Notes: a model not told the origin generated them from the letters alone. A stretch of 64,000 nucleotides of DNA from an uncultured Aquimarina sp. (GCA_947500505.1 CANMSL010000005.1:1-64000), one strand, 5' to 3'. Shown: positions 1 through 7,970, counted from the first letter of the stretch. Program-made: numbers and translations.

Positions 1-84
1 GACTACTGACTACTGACTACTGACTACTGACTACTGACTACTGACTACTGACTACTGACTACTGACTACTGACTACTGACTACT
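1..84. repeat. Heptamer tandem repeat (GACTACT)12
   Basis: Twelve perfect copies of GACTACT run from the first base and may continue beyond the window edge. The last copy overlaps the final Glu codon and the stop codon of the permease gene on the minus strand. On that strand the unit reads AGTAGTC, and because 7 is not a multiple of 3 it supplies a TAG in every frame. A change in copy number would therefore not extend the protein. Confidence 0.97.
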
Positions 85-1321
85 CATATCGTAATGATTC
101 TATAGGATCTTGTCTGGCGGCCTTGATCGCAGGATATGATCCGGAAACTACGGCAGTAAGGAAAGAGGTAACCACCGCTGCAAAAATGGCTAGCCAGGGA
201 ATGGTAAATTGAAAATCCGATAAAGAAGCTGCCAAAGCTCCTGCCAGGATACCTAGGATAATACCCACCAAACCTCCAATCTGACCTATAATCACAGTTT
301 CCATAAAGAATTGTCCAGAAATTGTATTTTTTTTGGCCCCTAAGGCTTTGCGTACCCCTATTTCTCTCGTACGTTCTGTTACCGAAACTAACATTATATT
401 CATTAGAGCTATCGAGGATCCAAAAATAGTAATGATACTAATAATCCAGGCTGCCCAGTAAAGATATGAAGTAATACTTGAGATACGATTAATCAAATCA
501 TCACTACGTTCTATTCCAAAATTATTTTCTTCTACCGGATTTAATCCCCTTATTTTTCTAAAAGTGATAATGGCCTCGTCTTGAGCGCCTTCTAAAAATT
601 GTTTATCATCAACTTTGACACTAATGTTGTAGTTAATACTTGGTAACGTATAAATAGAGCGCGCAACCTGTAATGGAATCAATACCTTAAGATCTTGATT
701 GTCCCTAAAAGTAGCTCCTTTACTCTCTAATACACCAATAACCTTAAACTTAACACCTCTGATACTGATTTTCTTATTTAGGGGATCGGTATCTTTAAAA
801 ATATTCTTTTTAAAATCTGACCCGATTAAACAGACGTTATTATTGTTTTCTATATCAAAAAAGGTAAAACTTCTCCCATATTCTACTTCAGTTCCTGTAT
901 TTTCAAGATAGTTTTCATTAACACCTACCACAGATGCTTCAGGATCGGTCTTCTCATTCTCAAATTTAACTTCAGCATTTCTGGTTCCTGTAAAAGAAAC
1001 TGAAGTCTTAGAAAACGGATATTCGAATTTTTCTTTAAACTGTCGTACATTACGGTAGCTGATAATTGGATTAATTTTTTCTCTTTCTCCACTTCCACCA
1101 CGCCTGGTCGTGAACTCATAACGTTGAATATTAAAAGTGTTAGAACCCATCGAAGCAAAATCTCCTGTAATAGTCTTCTCCAAAGCTCCTAAAAATGTAA
1201 GAATTCCAACCAAAGCGGTAATACCAATAGCTATAATTAAAACAGTAAGAATGGTTCGTAAAAGCTGACCTTTTATGGAGTCTAGTGCAATGCGGATATT
1301 CTCTCGGAAAAGTGAAAACAT
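80..1321 (-). CDS. MacB/FtsX-type ABC transporter permease
   Basis: This 413-residue inner-membrane protein has the MacB architecture. One N-terminal membrane helix (about residues 17-42) is followed by a large extracytoplasmic MacB-PCD domain (about 45-285) and a C-terminal FtsX permease domain with three helices (about 286-406). The motif [13 protein letters not shown] in the FtsX domain is diagnostic. Such permeases work with a MacB-type ATPase in efflux or mechanotransmission of peptides, lipoproteins or drugs. No ATPase is visible here, so it may lie downstream, left of the window. The stop codon sits inside the heptamer satellite. The substrate cannot be told from sequence. Confidence 0.93.
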   Translation of the reverse strand: MFSLFRENIRIALDSIKGQLLRTILTVLIIAIGITALVGILTFLGALEKTITGDFASMGSNTFNIQRYEFTTRRGGSGEREKINPIISYRNVRQFKEKFEYPFSKTSVSFTGTRNAEVKFENEKTDPEASVVGVNENYLENTGTEVEYGRSFTFFDIENNNNVCLIGSDFKKNIFKDTDPLNKKISIRGVKFKVIGVLESKGATFRDNQDLKVLIPLQVARSIYTLPSINYNISVKVDDKQFLEGAQDEAIITFRKIRGLNPVEENNFGIERSDDLINRISSITSYLYWAAWIISIITIFGSSIALMNIMLVSVTERTREIGVRKALGAKKNTISGQFFMETVIIGQIGGLVGIILGILAGALAASLSDFQFTIPWLAIFAAVVTSFLTAVVSGSYPAIKAARQDPIESLRYE

Positions 1322-1504
1322 AATAGCTGAATTAGTATCTTTTGAAGTATAAGACTACAAAACGTGTTTAAAGTTACTCAAAAAAGTAAATTTTATGGAT
1401 ACGAATAAAAACTCTTTAAGCTTTTGATACAAAATTTTAAAGCTTTTTTAGATATTTACACTCTCTAAACTTGAACTCGATAATAGGAATATATTATTCA
1501 AAAA

Positions 1505-1655
1505 CCGTCAATTCGAGTACTTTGACGAAGGAAAAGTGTATCGAGAATAGGTTTTTGATTCCAAAATGTTTGTAATCGATAACGCTGCTTAGCTTGTCGA
1601 AGTAGATCCCGATTACCCTTGGGTCACTTTAACTTACGCATTTTGTATGAATTGA
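1505..1655. repeat. Degenerate intergenic repeat, CGTCA-TCGAGT family
   Basis: The 420-base gap between the permease gene and hisS begins at 1505 with CCGTCAATTCGAGT and later holds GCTTGTCGAAGTA. These are the start and internal core of the repeat family seen at 19643, 25475, 32763 and 34874. This copy is diverged and its right end is poorly defined. I see no gene in the gap. Confidence 0.55.
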
Positions 1656-1741
1656 ACTCAGGTTTTGAGAGTTAATAGTTGTAAAATGTTTGAAAGCCTA
1701 AAAAACTTCTTTCAGACAAAATATATAAGAACAAAAAATAC

Positions 1742-3112
1742 ATGGCACAAAAACCATCCATACCAAAGGGAACACGTGATTTTTCTCCTGTAGAAGTAGC
1801 AAAGAGGAGTTATATTATGAATATAATCAAAGAACAATTTCAGTTATTTGGGTTTCATCCTATAGAAACTCCAAGTTTTGAGAATAGCGAAACGCTGATG
1901 GGCAAGTATGGAGAAGAAGGAGATCGGTTGATTTTTAAGATATTAAATAGCGGAGATTACCTAAGTAAGGTGAATGATACATTATATGCAGGTAAAGAAA
2001 GTGTAAAAATCACTTCTAAAATTAGTGAAAAAGCATTGCGATATGATTTAACAGTTCCTTTTGCCCGATATGTGGTGCAACATCAAAATGACATTTATTT
2101 TCCGTTTAAACGGTATCAGATTCAGCCAGTTTGGCGAGCTGATCGTCCGCAGAAAGGTAGATTTAGAGAGTTTTATCAATGTGATGCTGATGTAGTAGGA
2201 AGCAAGTCTTTATGGCAAGAGGTAGACTTTATTCAGTTGTATGATAGAGTATTTAGCAAATTAGGTTTAGACGGGGTTACCATTAAAATGAACAACCGTA
2301 AGATTCTTTCGGGTATCGCAGAAGTGATAGGTGCTAGTGATAAATTAATTGATTTTACTGTTGCACTAGATAAGCTGGATAAAATTGGAGAAGATGGAGT
2401 TAAAAAAGAAATGCTCGTCAAAGGAATTTCTAAAGTAGCCATTGATAAAGTAAAGCCACTTTTTAATTTTACGGGAACCACTTCTGAAAAAATTGATAAA
2501 TTAAAAGAATTATTAGTTTCTTCTGAAGAAGGGATGAAAGGTGTAGCCGAATTAGAGTTTATACTAAATACCATTGCCGAAGTTCCTTTGGGTAAGACTT
2601 TTCTAGACCTCGATGTTACGTTGGCTAGGGGATTGAATTATTACACAGGAGCAATTTTTGAAGTTTCAGCCCCAGAAGGGATAAAAATGGGTTCTATTGG
2701 TGGTGGTGGTAGATATGATGATCTTACAGGAATTTTTGGGTTAAAAGATGTGGGTGGGGTTGGTATTTCTTTTGGATTGGATAGAATCTATCTGGTATTG
2801 GAAGAATTAGGATTATTCCCTGAAACCGTAGCACCATCTACCAAAGTATTATTTATTAACTTTGGAGAAAAGGAAGCGTTATATTGCTTAAAGACCATAA
2901 ACGAACTTAGAGAGCTTGGTGTTATAGCAGAACTATATCCTGATAACGCTAAAATGAATAAGCAGATGAAGTATGCAAATAATAGAAAAATCCCTTTCGT
3001 TATTTTGGCCGGAGAAATGGAAATAGAAAAGAAAAATTATACCGTTAAAAATATGCAAACAGGTTCTCAGGAAAACATAAGTTTAGAAGAATTAAAAGCG
3101 CTTTTGAAATAA
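1742..3112 (+). CDS. hisS: Histidyl-tRNA synthetase
   Basis: This class II aminoacyl-tRNA synthetase charges tRNA-His in the cytoplasm. At 456 residues it has the normal bacterial length. Motif 2 is [14 protein letters not shown] (131-144). The histidine-specific signature ARGLNYYTG lies at 295-303, GGGGRYDDL at 320-328, and motif 3 [10 protein letters not shown] at 339-348. The C-terminal anticodon-binding domain covers about 365-456. The ATG at 1742 directly precedes the conserved N-terminus [12 protein letters not shown] lipoprotein gene follows in the same direction after 59 bases. Confidence 0.98.
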   Translation: MAQKPSIPKGTRDFSPVEVAKRSYIMNIIKEQFQLFGFHPIETPSFENSETLMGKYGEEGDRLIFKILNSGDYLSKVNDTLYAGKESVKITSKISEKALRYDLTVPFARYVVQHQNDIYFPFKRYQIQPVWRADRPQKGRFREFYQCDADVVGSKSLWQEVDFIQLYDRVFSKLGLDGVTIKMNNRKILSGIAEVIGASDKLIDFTVALDKLDKIGEDGVKKEMLVKGISKVAIDKVKPLFNFTGTTSEKIDKLKELLVSSEEGMKGVAELEFILNTIAEVPLGKTFLDLDVTLARGLNYYTGAIFEVSAPEGIKMGSIGGGGRYDDLTGIFGLKDVGGVGISFGLDRIYLVLEELGLFPETVAPSTKVLFINFGEKEALYCLKTINELRELGVIAELYPDNAKMNKQMKYANNRKIPFVILAGEMEIEKKNYTVKNMQTGSQENISLEELKALLK

Positions 3113-3171
3113 ATTATATTGTAAAATTCACTGAAAATAAACACTATTTAACTACCCTAAAAATTATAATT

Positions 3172-3642
3172 ATGAAAAATATCGTTCTGGGTTCGCTTCT
3201 ATTCCTCTTGTTGGCGTCTGTGGTGTCTTGTAAAAAAGATCCAAAAACTGATAAAGAAGAAATAATTGAAGAAGTTGTAGACTCAACGGATGTCGTAGAA
3301 GTTATTGAGGAAAAGAAACCAGTCGTAAAAAAGAAAAAGATACCAAAGAAAAAGAAACCAAAGAAGAAGGTTATAGAGGTTCCTCCGGGTGCACCAACTT
3401 TTGAAAGTGAAGTTGCCAGAAAGTATGTGAGAGATTATGAGGCATATGTGACAAAATATAAAAAGGCAGTAGAAGCTAAAGCAGATATGGATTCGTTTTT
3501 AAAACTGAGCGAAGCCAGTAGCAGTCTCACACGACAATATAGAAAACTCATTTCTACGCTTCCTGCAGGAGAAATAGAAAAGATGAGTAAATATATGAAT
3601 GAAAAGGCTAAGCAAATTGATGCATTGAACAGACAGATGTAG
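3172..3642 (+). CDS. Small lysine-rich lipoprotein
   Basis: This 156-residue protein begins with a lipoprotein signal peptide ending in the lipobox SVVSC (Cys21), so it should be lipid-anchored in the cell envelope. Residues 25-50 are acidic. A very lysine-rich stretch (about 49-70) follows, and the C-terminal half is a predicted helical domain (80-156). I do not recognise a family with certainty. It lies 59 bases after hisS and is followed by a clear terminator, so it may be the last gene of the hisS transcript. Confidence 0.85.
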   Translation: MKNIVLGSLLFLLLASVVSCKKDPKTDKEEIIEEVVDSTDVVEVIEEKKPVVKKKKIPKKKKPKKKVIEVPPGAPTFESEVARKYVRDYEAYVTKYKKAVEAKADMDSFLKLSEASSSLTRQYRKLISTLPAGEIEKMSKYMNEKAKQIDALNRQM

Positions 3643-3666
3643 TTTCTTTATCCTCCTTAAAATATA

Positions 3667-3697
3667 AACCATTCGCCTAAAACCGGATGGTTTTTTA
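3667..3697 (+). terminator. Rho-independent terminator after the lipoprotein gene
   Basis: The stem AACCAT/ATGGTT, extended by partly paired TCG/CGG, is followed directly by a run of T. It lies 25 bases after the stop codon at 3642. Confidence 0.75.
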
Positions 3698-3841
3698 GTT
3701 TATGATTTATTCCTTAGTCTTAACAATGGATGCATTCAATAAATTTACACTAAGAAAGTAAAAGTTAATAATGCTTGACACGGATTTGACACGGCAAAAT
3801 CCTAAAGTAAGAAATAAGCCCCTGATTTATAGGGATTTATT

Positions 3842-3874
3842 GAATTAAGTGTAGCGAGAGGGGGGCACGATCCC
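3842..3874 (-). repeat. Distal copy of the tRNA-Met 3' end
   Basis: From 3852 this stretch repeats 23 bases of the T-arm and acceptor end of the tRNA-Met gene (compare 6434-6456), plus the 10 bases lying beyond the tRNA 3' end. The match stops inside the T-loop. It marks the outer end of the array and is not a complete tRNA. Confidence 0.9.
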
Positions 3875-3910
3875 GTCTGCCTGAGGCGGATGTGAATCCT
3901 TACTTTATTT

Positions 3911-3971
3911 AATCAGTTTATCTTTGACCCATTCTCTTCCATTACCAGATTTCAGGAATTTTCTCTGACCG
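3911..3971 (-). pseudogene. C-terminal remnant of a GIY-YIG nuclease gene
   Basis: The reverse strand encodes KFLKSGNGREWVKDKLIK and a stop, matching the last residues of the two intact nuclease genes at 5788 and 6137. Homology ends near 3968. One A is missing relative to the intact copies just before KFLKS, which breaks the frame. The matching N-terminus of this copy is at 5651-5689, about 1.7 kb away, so this gene appears to have been split. Confidence 0.85.
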
Positions 3972-4041
3972 ATTTTAGGTCGAAAAGTTTGACTTTTACT
4001 ATCTGATCTTACAGACAAATGATGAACTCGAGATGAATTTA

Positions 4042-5388
4042 TTATCTCGTCACTATTTTAAAAGATAGCGTCTGCTTTTTTGAGGAGGCTTTTACGATAA
4101 ACATTCCAGATGGCAAAGGAGAAAGATCGACGGGTGAAGTTGCATTATCCATATCTAGTAAGGTTTTACCACTTATATCATAAATAGTAAAAGTTTCAAA
4201 AGAAAAAAACTGCTTGTCAAAATGAAGTAATTGAGACACAGGATCTATCCAATAACTGTATGCAGAATCAATAGAGTTTTCATCAATAGCTAATGTCTGA
4301 TCCTCTAACCGACTTACATAAGCCCTTACATTAAAATTTCTTTGACCGATTGCATAGAGTGTATTATCATTTCCGAAACGAATGATATGATCCCCTTCAT
4401 CAGGAAAACTATCTCTTTCTCCTACACGTGACCATCGGTTATTTTCAAACTTGGAAATAAAATTCCCTTCGAATCTTGGTCCGGCAACATACGCAATATT
4501 TTCTTGTGAAATAGCAACCTTCTCAATTGTACGATCAACCCTGTAGCCGTTTTCACCATGCACTTGCGACCACCGATTTCCGTTAAAAAAACGAACTGTA
4601 TTTTTTTGATTATCGTTTAATAAATCACCTACCGCATAAATAAAATTGTTACGACCAATCTGAAAGTCTTCGATTTTATCCGTTGTATTAAAATTATTAC
4701 CTCCGCCAACTTTGGCCCACCCTTCGCCATTAAAAAAAACAATGTAAGGCTTTGCATTCTGCTCATTTACTGAAATATGAATTTGATTATTACTATCAAA
4801 ATGCATCGCTGTAAATTCTGAAGATCTTGCTATGTCAAAAGGTCTAAAGGGACCATTTAACGCTATAGGCTGCCATATGGAACCAGTGTATCTAAGTACA
4901 CTTACTTCATCCCCATTATCATATTGATAAGCGCCAGCTGCAATAAGTTGATTGTTATTATCTTTTGCAATAATTTTAGTTCCACTGCGATCATTCATTC
5001 CCGGAATGTCTAATTTAGCCCATTCTCCGTTTTTGAACATAGCAATGTAATTATTTCTATCTTCATCTTTGAGAAACCCAACCGCATAGATGACATCATC
5101 TATAACTACCAAATGATTGATCTTATCTGAATCGTCAAAATAATCAGGATCTCCGATAACACTCCATTGATTTCCATCAAACTTTGCTACGTATATTTTT
5201 TTGGGTCTAACATCAAAACGTGCGGTAACGTAGATGTTATTCTCATTATCAAAAGTAATCGCGTTCATGCCTATAAAACTGGTTAATGCCCCGTCATTGC
5301 CTTCTGCGGGTCCTACTTGTACCCAATTTTGCTGTGCATGAAGAAATGAAAATACACTAAGAATCATTGATAAAATTGTAACTCTCAT
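4042..5388 (-). CDS. Secreted repeat protein with T9SS C-terminal sorting domain
   Basis: The protein has 448 residues. Residues 1-18 form a signal peptide ending in HAQ. Residues 20-365 hold about seven repeats of roughly 45-50 residues with patterns such as WSxVG and IYAVG, which suggests a beta-propeller of the kind seen in Kelch-like or tachylectin-like proteins. Residues 375-448 resemble a type A Por secretion sorting domain: a FTIYDISGK strand, LSPLPSGMFIV and a basic end. It is therefore likely exported across the outer membrane by the type IX system and then cleaved or anchored. Its ligand is unknown. It lies inside the interval that separates the two halves of a broken GIY-YIG gene and looks like inserted cargo. 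Confidence 0.88.
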   Translation of the reverse strand: MRVTILSMILSVFSFLHAQQNWVQVGPAEGNDGALTSFIGMNAITFDNENNIYVTARFDVRPKKIYVAKFDGNQWSVIGDPDYFDDSDKINHLVVIDDVIYAVGFLKDEDRNNYIAMFKNGEWAKLDIPGMNDRSGTKIIAKDNNNQLIAAGAYQYDNGDEVSVLRYTGSIWQPIALNGPFRPFDIARSSEFTAMHFDSNNQIHISVNEQNAKPYIVFFNGEGWAKVGGGNNFNTTDKIEDFQIGRNNFIYAVGDLLNDNQKNTVRFFNGNRWSQVHGENGYRVDRTIEKVAISQENIAYVAGPRFEGNFISKFENNRWSRVGERDSFPDEGDHIIRFGNDNTLYAIGQRNFNVRAYVSRLEDQTLAIDENSIDSAYSYWIDPVSQLLHFDKQFFSFETFTIYDISGKTLLDMDNATSPVDLSPLPSGMFIVKASSKKQTLSFKIVTR

Positions 5389-5460
5389 ATAGATTTAACT
5401 ATTTGGTTGGTACAAAAATATAGAATTTAGGATGGTTTTTGGTTCAAATTATAATTTGAA

Positions 5461-5600
5461 CCAAAATTGTCGTCTACAAAATCCTTTCTTAGGGCAACAA
5501 CCTCGGAGTAAGCCCGCGAGGTATCCAAAGGAAATACAATCTTAATATTTCGGGGTAAGCCTCGGAGAATTAAACTCAACAATGAGGGTTAAAATTCATC
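5461..5600. repeat. Intergenic stretch with CCTCGG/CGAGG inverted repeats
   Basis: Two related words, CCTCGGAGTAAGCCCGCGAGG-like at about 5501 and CGGGGTAAGCCTCGGAG at about 5550, can each form short GC-rich hairpins in otherwise AT-rich DNA. No gene is seen between 5389 and 5650. Confidence 0.4.
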
Positions 5601-5650
5601 CTTTTTAGGTTAACATTTTTTTTTCTTAAACACAAGAATTCGGATTGATC

Positions 5651-5689
5651 CCTTTTCAGAATATAATATGTAAACTACAAACTCTTTCA
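5651..5689 (-). pseudogene. N-terminal remnant of a GIY-YIG nuclease gene
   Basis: The reverse strand encodes MKEFVVYILYSEK, identical to residues 1-13 of the intact nuclease copies. It then diverges into unrelated DNA at 5650. Like the intact genes it is preceded by a hairpin terminator (5696-5723). Together with 3911-3971 it represents one ancestral copy whose middle, about codons 14-62, has been lost. Confidence 0.88.
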
Positions 5690-5695
5690 TAAATC

Positions 5696-5723
5696 AAAAA
5701 AAGCCCTTTTTTAAAGGGCTTTT
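5696..5723. terminator. Array terminator hairpin, copy 1
   Basis: AAAGCCCTTT and AAAGGGCTTT form a stem flanked by A and T runs, so it can work in both directions. The same 28 bases recur at 6045-6072 and 6394-6421, spaced exactly 349 bases apart. Confidence 0.85.
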
Positions 5724-5787
5724 ACGAATTAAGTGTAGCGAGAGGGGGGCACGCCCCGTCCGCCTGAGGCGGATGTGAATCCTTACT

Positions 5788-6039
5788 TTATTTAATCAAT
5801 TTAAGTTTGACCCATTCTCTTCCAATACCAGATTTCAGGAATTTTTCTCTGATGATTGCTTCTTTTTTAGTTTCAAAAAACTCCAGGTAGACAACTTTCC
5901 AAGGTCTATACGATACTGTAAATCCTTTTGTTGCTAATTGATTATGTGATCTGAAACGACTTATTAGATCCGAAGTGTATCCTGTATAAGTTTTGTTATA
6001 CTTTTCAGAATATAATATGTAAACTACAAACTCTTTCAT
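5788..6039 (-). CDS. Small GIY-YIG nuclease (UPF0213/URI type), copy A
   Basis: This 83-residue protein consists of a single GIY-YIG domain. The GIY strand is VYIL (6-9), YTG (18-20) stands for YIG, the catalytic Arg is probably R28 and the metal-binding Glu is E60 in EAIIREKFLKSG. Family members cut or nick DNA, and no extra DNA-binding domain is present. Copy A differs from copy B at four residues (57, 67, 72, 79), all in the last third. The gene begins 5 bases beyond a terminator hairpin, and no promoter is evident between them, so expression may need read-through from the tRNA. Confidence 0.9.
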   Translation of the reverse strand: MKEFVVYILYSEKYNKTYTGYTSDLISRFRSHNQLATKGFTVSYRPWKVVYLEFFETKKEAIIREKFLKSGIGREWVKLKLIK

Positions 6040-6044
6040 AAATC

Positions 6045-6072
6045 AAAAAAAGCCCTTTTTTAAAGGGCTTTT
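6045..6072. terminator. Array terminator hairpin, copy 2
   Basis: The hairpin is identical to those at 5696 and 6394, with AAAGCCCTTT/AAAGGGCTTT arms flanked by A and T runs. It separates copy A's start codon from unit B's tRNA fragment. Confidence 0.85.
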
Positions 6073-6136
6073 ACGAATTAAGTGTAGCGAGAGGGGGGCA
6101 TGCCCCGTCCGCCTGAGGCGGATGTGAATCCTTACT

Positions 6137-6388
6137 TTATTTAATCAATTTATCTTTGACCCATTCTCTTCCATTGCCAGATTTCAGGGATTTTTCTCTG
6201 ATGATTGCTTCTTTTTTAATTTCAAAAAACTCCAGGTAGACAACTTTCCAAGGTCTATACGATACTGTAAATCCTTTTGTTGCTAATTGATTATGTGATC
6301 TGAAACGACTTATTAGATCCGAAGTGTATCCTGTATAAGTTTTGTTATACTTTTCAGAATATAATATGTAAACTACAAACTCTTTCAT
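6137..6388 (-). CDS. Small GIY-YIG nuclease (UPF0213/URI type), copy B
   Basis: This is the second intact 83-residue GIY-YIG protein. It has the same predicted active site (Y7, Y18-T19-G20, R28, E60) and is identical to copy A through residue 56. Its C-terminus (SLKSGNGREWVKDK) is closer to the broken distal copy at 3911 than copy A is. It lies between the tRNA-Met terminator and unit A. The role is unknown. A self-mobilising or homing activity at the tRNA end is an inference from the array structure. Confidence 0.9.
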   Translation of the reverse strand: MKEFVVYILYSEKYNKTYTGYTSDLISRFRSHNQLATKGFTVSYRPWKVVYLEFFEIKKEAIIREKSLKSGNGREWVKDKLIK

Positions 6389-6393
6389 AAATC

Positions 6394-6421
6394 AAAAAAA
6401 GCCCTTTTTTAAAGGGCTTTT
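6394..6421. terminator. Terminator of tRNA-Met (array hairpin, copy 3)
   Basis: The hairpin lies 12 bases beyond the tRNA 3' end on the minus strand, with AAAGCCCTTT/AAAGGGCTTT arms followed by seven T on that strand. It also directly precedes the start codon of nuclease copy B. Confidence 0.88.
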
Positions 6422-6433
6422 ACGAATTAAGTG

Positions 6434-6507
6434 TAGCGAGAGGGGGGCACGATCCCCCGACCTCTGGGTTATGAATCCAACGCTCTAACCAGCTGAGCTA
6501 CCTCGCC
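6434..6507 (-). tRNA. tRNA-Met (CAT anticodon)
   Basis: The 74-nt cloverleaf has acceptor strand GGCGAGG, D-arm GCTC-AGCTGGTTA-GAGC, anticodon loop TTCATAA, and T-arm GGGGG-ATCGTGC-CCCCC. The discriminator is A and CCA is not encoded. G1-U72 and the A-C pair closing the anticodon stem are my recollection of Bacteroidota elongator Met tRNAs. A CAT tRNA read as Ile after lysidine modification is the alternative. The 3' end of this gene is copied three times in the neighbouring array. Confidence 0.93.
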
Positions 6508-6538
6508 AAATAGATGCTACATCCTTTTAATTCGGGTG

Positions 6539-6569
6539 CAAATATAAAAACAAAATATATTGTAGCAAA
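6539..6569 (-). promoter_or_regulatory. Promoter of tRNA-Met
   Basis: On the minus strand TTTG (6566-6569) is followed after 19 bases by TATATTTG (6539-6546), a full match to the Bacteroidota sigma-A consensus TTTG-N19-TAnnTTTG. The tRNA 5' end is 31 bases downstream. Confidence 0.82.
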
Positions 6570-6664
6570 CAATAAAGAGTAATTAATTTTTTTACAAATA
6601 CTTTTTTCAAATACTTTTAAAGTAAATAATTAATCTATATATTGGCTTACTAACAATTTGCAAT

Positions 6665-7057
6665 ATGTCTGAAAAAATTAAATACGAATTAGAGTTCGTA
6701 ATACAATCCTCTCCTCAACTATTATATCAATATATTTCTACACCTTCAGGACTTTCTGAGTGGTTTTCGGATAATGTAAATTCACGTGGCGAAATGTTTA
6801 CATTCATTTGGGACGACAGTGAGGAAGAAGCGAAACTTCTGAGTAAGAAAAGTGGAGAAAGAATAAAATTTAGATGGGTTGATGATGATGATGAAGGTAA
6901 TGATTATTTTTTCGAAATGCGTATACAGGTTGATGAGATTACAAAGGATGTTTCATTGATGGTAACTGATTTCTCTGAAGATGACGAAATCGAAGAAAAT
7001 AAAATGTTATGGGATAATATGATCAGCAACCTGAAACATGTTTTAGGTTCTGCTTAG
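6665..7057 (+). CDS. START-like domain protein
   Basis: This 130-residue cytoplasmic protein belongs to the SRPBCC/START-like fold, with homologues conserved in Bacteroidota. It has an N-terminal strand and helix (KYELEFVIQSSPQLLYQYIS), the SGLSEWFSD segment typical of AHSA1-like proteins, an acidic beta-sheet core and a long C-terminal helix (about 110-128). A hydrophobic ligand cavity is expected, but the ligand is unknown. It stands alone between tRNA-Met (divergent) and an aminotransferase gene. Confidence 0.85.
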   Translation: MSEKIKYELEFVIQSSPQLLYQYISTPSGLSEWFSDNVNSRGEMFTFIWDDSEEEAKLLSKKSGERIKFRWVDDDDEGNDYFFEMRIQVDEITKDVSLMVTDFSEDDEIEENKMLWDNMISNLKHVLGSA

Positions 7058-7076
7058 TTCCTTTATTTTTATAACG

Positions 7077-7084
7077 TATATTTG
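7077..7084 (+). promoter_or_regulatory. Probable -7 element for the aminotransferase gene
   Basis: TATATTTG matches TAnnTTTG, 38 bases before the ATG at 7122. No good TTG is seen at the expected upstream spacing, so only the -7 half is supported. Confidence 0.5.
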
Positions 7085-7121
7085 CCCCGCCCAGTTATAA
7101 TTGGTTTTAAGGGGCTTTTTT
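7084..7121 (+). terminator. Hairpin plus T-tract abutting the next start codon
   Basis: GCCCC (7084-7088) pairs with GGGGC (7111-7115), with an inner near-palindrome CCAGTTATAATTGG, and is followed by six T. It probably ends the START-like gene transcript. It lies directly against the ATG of the aminotransferase, so it could also act as an attenuator in that leader. Confidence 0.6.
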
Positions 7122-7970
7122 ATGGTCAATATTAACGGAAATTTAATAGCAGATAATGAAGCTTTATTATCTATTGCTAATAGAGGATATGCATATGGTG
7201 ATGCATTGTTTGAAACAATTCGGGTAAATTCTGGATCCATTCTTTTTTGGGAGGATCATTATTTTAGATTAATGGCTTCTATGAGAATTTTGCGAATGGA
7301 AATTCCAATGAATTTCACTCCAGAATTCTTGCAACAGGAAATTCTAGACCTTACTAAAGAAAGTGGTTTTATGAATTCTTCCGTGAGGATTAAAATAATT
7401 GTAAATAGGAAAGAAGGAGGATTGTATACTCCCACTGTTAATAATATTGATTATTCTATTACAGTCGCACCTTTGACTTCAGGGTTTTATACTCTTTCGG
7501 ATACTTCTTATGAAGTAACTTTATTTAAAGATTATTATGTCGCTCCTGATTTACTTTCTACATTAAAATCCAATAATAAATTAGTTAATATTTTAGGAGG
7601 TGTTTTTGCAAAAGAAAATGATTTTGAAAACTGTTTAATTTTGAATACCAACAAGATGGTAGTAGAAGCATTAAATGGGAATCTATTCTTGATCAAAGGA
7701 AATAACATAAAAACCCCTCCTATTTCTGACGGTTGTCTTAAAGGAGTTTTAAGAACTCAATTAATTAGAATTGTAGAGAAATTACCGGAATATGAGTTGG
7801 AAGAAACTTCTATCTCTCCTTTTGAATTACAAAAAGCGGATGAACTATTTATTACCAATGTAATTAGTGGTATACAACCTATTACTAAGTTTAAGAAAAA
7901 ACAATATACCTCTGAAATCGCTAAGAGATTGTTAGGTATCCTTAATGCAAGAATACGTTTAGGAGATTAG
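7122..7970 (+). CDS. Class IV aminotransferase (PabC/IlvE fold)
   Basis: This PLP enzyme of the branched-chain aminotransferase / aminodeoxychorismate lyase fold has 282 residues from the ATG at 7122. An upstream in-frame TTG at 7101 lies inside the hairpin and is unlikely to be used. The N-terminus has the family pattern RGYAYGDALFETIRV. The Schiff-base lysine is probably in TLKSNNKLVNIL, and a C-terminal PLP-site segment ELFITNVISGIQPI is present. Sequence alone does not separate folate synthesis (pabC) from amino-acid transamination. It overlaps the convergent yqgE-like gene by 4 bases. Confidence 0.9.
   Translation: MVNINGNLIADNEALLSIANRGYAYGDALFETIRVNSGSILFWEDHYFRLMASMRILRMEIPMNFTPEFLQQEILDLTKESGFMNSSVRIKIIVNRKEGGLYTPTVNNIDYSITVAPLTSGFYTLSDTSYEVTLFKDYYVAPDLLSTLKSNNKLVNILGGVFAKENDFENCLILNTNKMVVEALNGNLFLIKGNNIKTPPISDGCLKGVLRTQLIRIVEKLPEYELEETSISPFELQKADELFITNVISGIQPITKFKKKQYTSEIAKRLLGILNARIRLGD

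Larger units (their letters stand above)
5726..6074 (-). repeat. tRNA-end/GIY-YIG repeat unit A (349 bp)
   Basis: The unit carries the 10-base tRNA downstream flank, 18 bases of the tRNA-Met 3' end (from 5736), a perfect inverted repeat TCCGCC-TGA-GGCGGA (5759-5773), one GIY-YIG gene and the terminator. The next unit starts exactly 349 bases later. The nuclease genes in the two units differ at only a few positions, so the duplication is recent or maintained by gene conversion. Confidence 0.9.
6075..6423 (-). repeat. tRNA-end/GIY-YIG repeat unit B (349 bp)
   Basis: This is the unit proximal to the intact tRNA-Met gene. It holds a tRNA 3'-end copy from 6085 (16 matching bases, then a T for C change), the TCCGCC-TGA-GGCGGA palindrome at 6108-6122, the second nuclease gene and the terminator. 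Its proximal boundary is the 3' end of the true tRNA at 6434. Confidence 0.9.

Noticed and set aside
1..84. CRISPR array
   Set aside because: The unit is a 7-base head-to-tail repeat with no spacers.
2233..2574. Minus-strand open frame inside hisS and many similar frames inside other genes
   Set aside because: They are antisense shadows of strongly supported genes with no protein-like features.
5736..6103. Extra tRNA genes at the array repeats
   Set aside because: Only the 3' acceptor and part of the T-arm are present in each repeat. There is no D-arm or anticodon arm, so these are fragments.
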